Shown here: positions 9,333-16,017 of the stretch, piece by piece
How positions within the stretch are numbered: the stretch's first letter is position 1
Layout of the letters: the number at the start of each line of letters is the position of its first letter
Assembly (NCBI GenBank): GCA_027600665.1
Contig: JADGJL010000663.1
Location: 1 to 16,017 of the forward strand
Length of the DNA: 16,017 bases
Direction of reading: 5' to 3'
Source: Irineochytrium annulatum
Lineage: Eukaryota; Chytridiomycota; Chytridiomycetes; Chytridiales; Chytridiaceae
Notes under the pieces: model-generated
What the model saw: the letters and a program-made list of their open reading frames with translations, nothing else
Database searches by the model: none
What the model was told of the DNA's origin: nothing
Position numbers and translations under genes: made by a program

Positions 9333-11723
9333 ATGGAGCCGCAGACGCGAATCTACATCATGGGCGGCCTGACGCTGGCATTCTTCATCCTCGAGCTCGC
9401 AACGGGGCTGGCTACGCAGAGCATGGCCCTCATTGCGGACTCGTTCCATATGGTATGTGTGAGCCAGAAAGGAGACATGGAAAGTGTGCGAATTCGCGAC
9501 GACTTCGGGGATGGGGGTTGAGAGGAGAGCAAAGCGAGCAGTACTTTCACATTGCAGTATGAGGCGTGGTTCTCTGCGCTAGTCTTGCATTCCTTCGTAT
9601 GCCATGCCATGCGTGCTTCATCTAATTCTGATCCATCATGACAGATGTCAGACATGGCTTCGCTTGCCATTGGGCTCGTTGCCATGAAGCTCGCCGCGCG
9701 GAAGGGCCTGAACCCGCCCAATCTGACGTATGGCTACGGCCGTGCCGAGACTTTGGGCGCGTTCACGAATGGCGTCATCTTAATCGCATTGGGATTCGCG
9801 ACGATGCTGCAGGCAGTCGAGAGGTTCGTTGACCCTGTCGAGGTTGGGACCCCCATCGCCATCTTGGCCGTCGGCTGCTGCGGGCTGCTCATGAACGTGT
9901 TTGGGATGTTTTTGTTCTCGGGTGAGTTAGCGTGATTTTTAATTTTGGTAGCTGTGTATTCCGCACTCCTTGCTGACTACTTTGTCGCAGACGGAGCCGG
10001 GAGTGACGGCGACGCCCATTCGGAGCGGACTGTCGGCGACGACGACGACTCCAGTCACAACCATGGGCGCGGCGAGCAGGGGCTTGAAGAGGCTCATAAG
10101 CAATTTTATAACCACCCACACGGCCCGAGGGATCTTGAGCAAGGGCTGGGGTTTAAGGATGTCGAGGAGGGGCGAGGCAGGGCGAAGGTGGACGAGCACC
10201 ACGGCGGGTACGCCGCCGACGGAAGGCGGCGGGTCATGGAGAAGGAACTGGAGGACGACGACGGGTATGGGAGGACGTATGCGTACGTGCAGGAGACCGC
10301 TTCGGAGGAAAATACGCATGGCCGCGCTGAGAGCGCGCATGTGCGGCGGGCGAGCGAGCCTGAACCGAGGGTAGGTGGGCGCGATGAAGCCCATGCTCCG
10401 GGACTGCGGAGGAACGAGGTCCACGCCCACGCTCATTCTCACGGTCTGCGCGACAACGGTCACGGTCGCGCCCGTGCGGCCCGGCCTCGCACGCAGGGCT
10501 ACCAGCCCAGACCGATACCGCCGACGAACCCTCGGTCCGGCAAGCCCCTTCCTCTCCCGCTCCCCGCTGTCCCCTCCGGAACCGACCGCGCTCCGAACCT
10601 GCACCGTCCCGGCCCGCCGCCCGCGCTCCTGTCGTCCCGATTCCCTTCCCTCTCAACCCTCCGCGAGACGGATTCCCCTGATGAGACGTCCTTCGCCTCC
10701 TCCTCCGCCTTCGTTCTCGCCATGGAGACTCTCATCCGGCCCCCTCTACCCCGTTCCACGCCGGTGGACATCCATGGGTCCGCCGACGACGCCGCCATGA
10801 AGACCGCGTCCTCGTCCCCGACATCGCCGGACCCGCCACGACTGTACTGGCGCCGCACCCGCCCTCCGGGTCATGGGGGCCACGGCGGTATGTCGGGAGC
10901 GAAGATGAACCTCCGGGCGCTGTTCCTCGACGCCATCGGCGACGCGGCCGGGAACCTGTGCGTCATCGCGTCGAGCCTCTGCAGCCTGCTCACGTCGGCC
11001 CCTTGGCGCGTCTACGCCGACCCGGTCGTCTCGGTCATCATCGCCTGCATCATCGCGTCCACGGCCGTCGCGCTCGTCCGATCCGCGGGCTCCGTGCTGC
11101 TGCAGGGCGTCACCAGGGGCGTCGACGTGGCTCGCGTCCGATGGGAGCTGAGGAAGCTGACTGGCGTCGTGGGCGTGGAGGAGCTGTGCGTTTGGGGTTT
11201 ATCTGGCGCTGATGCGATTGGGTCCGTCAGGGTGTCGGTGGGCAATGGGGTCGTCACGGCCGTCGATGTCACGGAAGTCGCGGCGGACGTGAGGAGGGTG
11301 TTGAAGTCGTTTGGAATTGGGAGGGCGACGGTTGAGGTCGAGCTCGTGAGCAGGCGGATGGTTGACGGGAGGGCGGACGAGGAGACGCTCGCGGGAGGGT
11401 CGGACGGGTATGATGCATGCTTGCGTTTTTCTTCGTTCGCCACCGTAGTAATGATCGACCCATTACGCAGCGACTCGACGCCAAAGGGATCTGGCTACAA
11501 CGTTCCGGCACGTATTCTCCCGCCCAACATTAACACCGACATCAACTGGAAAGTCGCCTCCACGTCCTCGTCCGACGACACGCCTCGGCAGGACAGGGAC
11601 CCAATGACCGAAGTTTTGATGATGCGGAATGCGAAGGGCCGCTCGTCGAGGCAGCAGCACCCGTCGATCCTGGCTTACAAATTTGAGCAGCCCGATACGG
11701 CTGCGGCTTCACCGCGTCGTTAA
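9333..11723 (+). CDS. Cation diffusion facilitator metal transporter (ZRC1/COT1-like)
   Basis: CDF proteins move Zn or related divalent cations out of the cytosol in exchange for protons, in fungi often into the vacuole. Exons: 9333-9452, 9645-9921 and 9991-11723, with introns of 192 and 69 nt (phases 0 and 1), giving 709 aa. A further stop-free 63-nt intron at 11408-11470 is likely and would give 688 aa. TM1-TM2 are in exon 1 and the start of exon 2 (ALIADSFHMMSDMASL, with H39 and D43 as metal ligands). TM3 is around LGAFTNGVILIALGF, TM4 around AILAVGCCGLLMNVFGMFLF, TM5 around ALFLDAIGDAAGNLCV and TM6 around ADPVVSVIIACIIAS. A CDF C-terminal domain follows (LLQGV...VEELCVWGLS). The TM4-TM5 loop is about 300 residues with scattered His (HAHAHSHG). 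In TM5 the usual HxxxD is DxxxD (D446, D450). ATG 9333 fits the family's short N-terminus and has A at -3 and G at +4. Confidence 0.9.
11408..11470 (+). other. Probable stop-free 63-nt intron in the CDF gene
   Basis: GACGG|GTATGA opens and TACGCAG closes a 63-nt, T-richer stretch with a TAATGAT branch-like site. Its length is divisible by three and it has no stop, so the frame reads through it. Removing it joins GGSDG to DSTPKGSG and deletes 21 residues. It is the only segment of the C-terminal tail that looks intronic. Confidence 0.6.
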
Positions 11724-12071
11724 ATACCCCCTTCCAACCTCCGTGGTTAACATTATAGCTGTAAGGTGTTATTATTTGCTACTGTGACATTTCTGCCTTC
11801 TTATGCTGCTGCTGTGCCTTCCTCTGCCGATGAAACTTTGCCATATAGTGTTAATTCCGTGCGTCTTGTATTTAGTATGGATATCATAATATTACATTAC
11901 AAAATTGATATTGCGATTCCAGCAGGTTCCGCCCGCAAATTGGTATATTTTTTATGTTCCTATTCATCGATAGCGGAGCAGAACATGACACTGACCTCAC
12001 AGTTATAAGCGGACGCGTTTACAACATTCAACATATGCAAATGTGTTTATTGCTTACTGAAGAAACGGAGA
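11724..12071. other. Convergent intergenic region
   Basis: An AT-richer stretch between two 3' ends, presumably both 3' UTRs. On the minus strand the TLC gene's AATAAA lies at 12046-12051. There is no clear AATAAA for the transporter, and I see no gene. Confidence 0.5.
12046..12051 (-). terminator. Polyadenylation signal AATAAA of the TLC-domain gene
   Basis: AATAAA on the minus strand about 20 nt after the TAG stop at 12072-12074. Confidence 0.55.
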
Positions 12072-13406
12072 CTATTTTCTCTTTGCTGCCCTAAGTTTCT
12101 TCCTTGCCTTCAACCACGCCTTGATAGTGGCATGCGTCCATCCCGCATTTAACACGCTAACGACAATGCAATGAGTCAACGAGCCAAAAGGAACAAACCA
12201 GTTGGTACCATACCTGAACATCGTGATCATCGCCAGCCCGGGCCAAGAAATCCACCACTCAATTTCCCCAAATAACTTCCTAAAGAACGGCACAATTCCA
12301 CCCTCAATCCATAGTGCCTCCGCTATCGACCACGGCCCGCACCAGCTTCTAAGCGCGACGAAGCTGACCGCCCTCAGGGCCAACAGGTTCGTGGTCAGCT
12401 CCGTCGGCGGCTGGGCTTCCTCCTGGGCCGACGGCGCGGGAACTCGGACGGCCGCAGGGTCTGAGGCCGTTGATGGCGCAGTGGGGGTCGGTGCCTTCTG
12501 CACGGCGCGTCGGCGGGTGAAAGTCTGGACGTACCAGAGAAGATTGTGGGTGATGGCGGTGCCTTCGGTAATCATGCAATAGGCCGGGAAGATGGCGAGC
12601 TTGCGGCCAAACATCATGGCAATGCCGCCGGCGGCGCCCTTGAAGGGTAGTTGCGTAAGATTCTCGTAGCGAATGAAAACTCTACCATAAAATGATGGAC
12701 CCACATGGTCCAGTGACAGCTTTGCTGGAAGTACATGGTGATCATGTCGTATCTGTGGAAGTCACACCAGTTTAGCGAAGAAAGGATGACCAAGCGTCAA
12801 AAGAGAAACGGAAAGGTCCCACTCACATCGTGTATCCAACATAGGCCGGGAAAAGGAAGTCGAAGTCTGTCACATACGTCAACATCGCGCCGCCTGGGCC
12901 CCTGAATATAGGGGGTCTTGCAAGCAGAAGAGCCCGGACGCCAATGGCGAACGTGAAGGTGGCATTGATGGTTGAGCACACCCTTCAACACAAGCGTTAG
13001 GAAGAGTGATAGCAATGACCCCATCGCTGAACATCAACAGCACATCCCCACACCATCAGCAAGGCCGTGACCAGCGCCGTACTACAACAACAAAACGCAG
13101 CTACTTACTTCTCCGACACGAAGATGCGCTCGTTCAGGGTCAGACCGTACTTCTTCGCCAGCCGTCTCCCAACGAGCCCGTCAACGGCAAGGTGAATGCA
13201 TGACAGCACGGAGGCCACTCCGACCGTCCTTGTGATAAGGAGGCTCGCGCCTGGGTACGGGACGATGCCCGGGAAGGCTCTGCAATATCGATGGTGAGTT
13301 GGGAGCAGTGAGAGGTCAGGCTTGAGCCGCCCGTCCAAAGAGACGGTAGAGGACACGAGCACGACTCAATTACTAACTGCGGGTGCCGGGCAGCCGAGAT
13401 GATCAT
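12072..13406 (-). CDS. TLC-domain multi-pass membrane protein (six exons)
   Basis: Exons on the minus strand: 13406-13378, 13279-13109, 12982-12827, 12752-12686, 12638-12214 and 12156-12072. Introns are GT-AG of 98, 126, 74, 47 and 57 nt in phases 2, 2, 2, 0 and 2. The product is 310 aa, or 329 aa if the stop-free last intron (12157-12213) is retained. The spliced core reads as a TRAM-LAG1-CLN8 (TLC) domain: LLITRTVGVASVLSCIHL (TM1), VCSTINATFTFAIGVRALL (TM2), VTDFDFLFPAYVGYTIYDMI, WTMWVHHFMGAAGGIAMM with the paired His, AIFPAYCMITEGTAITHNLL, then a Pro/Ala-rich insert of about 40 residues and two more hydrophobic segments ending VLNAGWTHATIKAWLK. The C-terminus is Lys/Arg-rich. It resembles the TMEM56/TLCD-like group more than ceramide synthases, since I see no homeobox and no Lag1p motif. 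It is probably an ER or other internal membrane protein with a lipid-related role; the substrate is unknown. Confidence 0.82.
12157..12213 (-). other. Probable stop-free 57-nt intron in the TLC gene
   Basis: On the minus strand TTCAG|GTATGG opens it and GTCGTTAG closes it, with TTGACTC as a branch-like site. The 57 nt have no in-frame stop, so the frame reads through. Removing it joins GLAMITMFS to VLNAGWTHA, which restores the final TM of TLC proteins without a 19-residue insert. Confidence 0.7.
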
Positions 13407-13547
13407 GGCGGAGGGCCGCGTCCGGCTGTCGATGGCGAGTCGATGTCGGGAGGAGTTGGAAAAGTGTAGTGGAGAGATCGACCGAGATCAAGCTGTCATT
13501 AACGTCATCTCGCCGTCAACCTCCCTGCGGCGCGATCACCGCCGGCA
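13407..13547. promoter_or_regulatory. Short shared promoter region of two divergent genes
   Basis: Only 141 bp separate the ATGs of the TLC gene (minus) and the oxidoreductase (plus), so the two probably share a promoter. I see no convincing TATA box. Confidence 0.45.
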
Positions 13548-14883
13548 ATGGACGTGCTAGTTGTCGGCACCGGCGAATGTGAGTGATGTTGTTCTTTCGT
13601 CGGGGCCCTGGGCTTCAATCACCGTCGCCACGCCCGTCCCAGACACGACCGGCTACGTCCCACATCGGAGCGCGACATCAACAACCGACAAGACTCTCGG
13701 CGTCATCTGCCTCGTCCTTTTCGATCTCCGATCGCGCGCCAAGGTCCGATCCGTAACCCTCGTCGGCACGACGGGGCGCAAGAACGCCGACATACGATCC
13801 CACCTCGCAAAAGGCATTGGATCCCTCTACCGCGGCCTCGACGTCTCAGTCGTTCTCCTCCCTGACGATGGCGTCGACCGCGACAACGACGCGTACGTGG
13901 CTGCCATGACCCGGATGAAGAAGGGCGACGCCTGCATCATCTTCACGCCCGACGACACGCATCATGCGATCGCGCGCGAGGCTCTCAGGCGCGGGCTGCA
14001 CGTGCTCGTGGCGAAACCGGCCGTCAAGCTCGCGTCCCAACACGGCGAGCTGGCGGCACTCGCGAGGGAGAACGGCCTAGTGGCGTGCGTGGAGATGCAC
14101 AAGCGGTTTGACCCCATCTACGCGGACGCGAGGGAACGCGCGAGGGCGCTCGGCGATTTCTCGCATTTCGCGGCGTATATGAGTCAGCCAAAAAGTCAGC
14201 TGGAGACATTCAAGGCGTGGGCGGGGAAGACGTCGGACATCTCTTATTACCTCAACTCGCACCATATTGACTTCCTGACGTGGTGTCTGGCTGGGAAGGC
14301 CGTCCCTGTCAGGGTCACGGCGGCGGCGGCGACAGGCGTCGCGACTTCGGAGGCTGGCTGTGTAGCCGGCACCGAGGACACGATCACGCTCATGGTCACA
14401 TTTAGAAACCTGGCCTCGGGGAACGTTGGCACGGCTCTCTTCACATGTGAATTTAAGCTTCCCCTTTCTCCGCTCTAACGCGTCAAGTCTAACCCATTCT
14501 CAGCGTCCTGGATCGCCCCTAAAGCCGAGGTCCACTCTCAGCAACGCTTCTTCTACATGGGCCACGCTGGTGAGGTCCGCGTCGACCAGGCTCACCGCGG
14601 GTACGAGTCCGCGTCCGACCTCACGGGCCTGCAGCAACATAACCCCTTATTTCTACGCTACCAACCCGATCCGCTGGGGCGGTACGCGGGGCAAGGCACA
14701 TACGGCCACCGGAGCATCGAGTGCTTTTTGGACGCATGCACGGATGTGAACGCCGGGAAGGTGAAGGCGGAGGAGTTGGGAGGAGTATTACCGACGTTGG
14801 AGGAGACGGTGGTTGTGACGAGGATACTTGAGGCTGGGAGGAAGTCATTAGACAGTGGCGGGATTCCTGTAGATATCGCTTAG
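13548..14883 (+). CDS. Gfo/Idh/MocA-family NAD(P)-dependent oxidoreductase (three exons)
   Basis: Exons 13548-13578, 13643-14446 and 14504-14883, with GT-AG introns of 64 and 57 nt, both phase 1, giving 404 aa. The first exon encodes MDVLVVGTGE, the beta strand and glycine loop of a Rossmann fold, and splices to YTTGYV. The nucleotide-binding domain continues through VTLVGTTGRKN and ACIIFTPDDTHHAIAREAL. The AKP at K135-P136 corresponds to the family's EKP motif with its catalytic Lys. The second domain has a strongly conserved-looking block (YMSQPKSQLETFKAWAGK and YYLNSHHIDF), the paired His being candidate catalytic residues. The end (VHSQQRFFYMGHAGEVRVDQ) is also typical of the fungal members. 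The substrate is probably a sugar, polyol or sugar acid by family analogy, but the sequence does not settle it. An ORF-only reading would miss the 31-nt first exon, which carries the start of the Gly motif. Confidence 0.88.
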
Positions 14884-15493
14884 GGTTGCATAAGGTGTGA
14901 ATGTATTATAGTATCAATCGTCCCCATGCACGCTTTCTTCATACACAAAAATGTATTTGCGAAGGTTTCAATTATCTGGGTAAGGTAGGAAAAAAGGAAC
15001 ATGAAATGTAATAATAAAAGGGCAAAGTACACCAGTACTGATATTCAAAAATAAACCAGCTCCAATTCAGTCTAATAAGCGCACATCAATGTCATCCGGT
15101 AACGGTGAGGCCGTCCGGCACTGCATCAACGGGCCAAATACAATCGGTAGAAGAAGTATACGGGTACCAATCTGGTTATAACCCTCACGGAATTCAAGTG
15201 AAAAAAAAAAAAAAAAGCCAAATGCTTGAGGAAGGGGTTTAGTTGGAGAACACCGTTAATAAGGAAAATACGATTAAGGCATGCGTGAAGCGTGTGATAG
15301 GGATGTAAGGATTCGTGTGAGTAAAAAGGGTAAGGTGAAAAAAGGACGAAAAACAAAAGAAGGCGAATACATTTATAAAGGCGAATATACAAGAGGTCCT
15401 TTACAAAACAAAACAAAAAAAAACCAGGATTAGATTATGCACCCTGACCCCTCCATACTGAAATAAGAAATCTCCTACTAAAATGTTCAACCT
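14884..15493. other. Convergent intergenic region with poly(A) run
   Basis: An AT-rich stretch of 610 bases between two convergent 3' ends. It has AATAAA at 15013-15018 (plus strand, 130 nt past the oxidoreductase stop), further A-rich tracts, and a 16-base A run at 15201-15216. A Phe-rich minus frame at 15126-15416 is a translation of the poly(T) side and not a gene. Confidence 0.5.
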
Positions 15494-16017
15494 CTAAAGC
15501 CTCCGCTCAATGACCGTAAACCTGCCAACGGTCCTGACGGGGCCAACACCAGGAAGATCCTCAGCCACCCTGGCGCGACATCCCTCCGGCGGAAGCCAGA
15601 AGGCAGGATCCATAACCGACAACACCCTCTTGCTCCTTTTCATCGCCATCTTCCTCGCCCACGTGTCCTTGCTCAAACACAGACTCCGCTGGCCCTCAGG
15701 ATCCTCGTCGTCCTCGTCCTCAGCCTCCTTCATCCCGCGATCCGATCCTTCCTCCTCCCAGCATGTCGAGCTCGAAGACAGCGATACGCCGGCGTTCATG
15801 GCGGCGGGGGACGAATTACCCGCCGTCGCGTTCGGCGCCGGGTGCGTGTGCGTGTTCCACCACAGCGTGCGCTGGACGTGCCGGGCGAACTCGGCCGACG
15901 TGAGCGTGTCGGACGGCACGCACTCGATGCCGTCGTCCATGTCGAGGTTGTCGGAAATGGCGTGGTTGGGTGAGGGTGAGGGTTTTGGGAGGGGGGGAGG
16001 CGAGGGCAGGTTTGGGT
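15494..16017 (-). CDS. Unknown acidic protein, probably partial at its 5' end
   Basis: I do not recognise the family. The stop is TAG at 15494-15496. ATG at 15940 would give 148 aa (MDDGIECVPSDTLTSAEFAR), but the frame stays open to the window edge (...PNLPSPPPLPKPSPSPNHAI), so the true start may lie outside. Visible parts are a Trp-containing helical start (RHVQRTLWWN), a Ser run, a strongly acidic stretch (EAEDEDDEDPE), a basic one (KDTWARKMAMKRSKR), and a hydrophobic or proline-rich C-terminus (VMDPAFWLPPEG, GRFTVIERRL). No signal peptide or membrane segment is seen. Function is unknown. Confidence 0.6.
   Translation of the reverse strand, partial: PNLPSPPPLPKPSPSPNHAISDNLDMDDGIECVPSDTLTSAEFARHVQRTLWWNTHTHPAPNATAGNSSPAAMNAGVSLSSSSTCWEEEGSDRGMKEAEDEDDEDPEGQRSLCLSKDTWARKMAMKRSKRVLSVMDPAFWLPPEGCRARVAEDLPGVGPVRTVGRFTVIERRL

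Noticed and set aside
9125..9615. Repeated TGCCATGCCATGC-type words near 1346, 9135 and 9600
   Set aside because: Short, imperfect and scattered in non-coding DNA; no periodic array or conserved spacing, so no support for a functional repeat.
12072..12704. Taking ATG 12704 as the start of a 210-aa protein
   Set aside because: That ATG lies out of the frame of the previous exon. Splicing 12639-12685 joins WVHHFM to GAAGGIAMM, which restores the TLC core.
15126..15416. Phe-rich minus-strand frame
   Set aside because: Produced by the poly(T) side of A-rich intergenic DNA, with low-complexity composition and no motif.

Overview
The window looks like nuclear DNA of a filamentous fungus, most likely a basidiomycete (Agaricomycete-like). 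The genes are GC-rich, closely packed on both strands and interrupted by many short GT-AG introns, mostly 47-142 nt. The recognisable proteins have fungal relatives. I see no bacterial operon, phage, transposon, CRISPR array, rRNA or tRNA. All splice sites given here were read by eye from frame, phase and family conservation, with no transcript data.

Layout. 1-1048 (-): partial unknown gene running off the left edge, with a perfect 55-bp inverted repeat at the edge. 1665-3512 (-): 615-aa unknown protein with a Cys/His cluster. 3789-4284 (+): small coiled-coil protein. 4556-6192 (-): thiamine thiazole synthase THI4 in six exons. 6758-8523 (+): protein with four zinc fingers in three exons. 9333-11723 (+): cation diffusion facilitator (CDF) metal transporter. 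12072-13406 (-): TLC-domain membrane protein. 13548-14883 (+): Gfo/Idh/MocA-type oxidoreductase, divergent from the TLC gene across 141 bp. 15494 to the right edge (-): unknown acidic protein, probably partial.

The standout is the THI4 locus. Its third intron (5288-5594), inside the coding region, carries a clear eukaryotic thiamine pyrophosphate (TPP) riboswitch aptamer at 5374-5570 on the minus strand. It has the CTGAGA junction, a P4/P5 arm with the usual loop, a P3 extended by about 100 nt as in other fungi, and a compensatory base change in P4. The fungal TPP riboswitches I know best sit in 5' leader introns. Here the aptamer begins 24 nt after the 5' splice site of a 17-nt microexon, and six bases of the aptamer can pair with the last six bases of that microexon. 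This suggests feedback control of thiazole synthesis through splicing of an internal coding intron.

Other points of interest are a CDF transporter with Asp in place of the usual TM5 metal-binding His and a very long TM4-TM5 loop; a zinc-finger protein built from a duplicated two-finger unit with stretched Cys-Cys spacing; and stop-free introns with lengths divisible by three that a simple ORF reading would miss. Apart from THI4 and its own riboswitch, the genes show no evident shared pathway.
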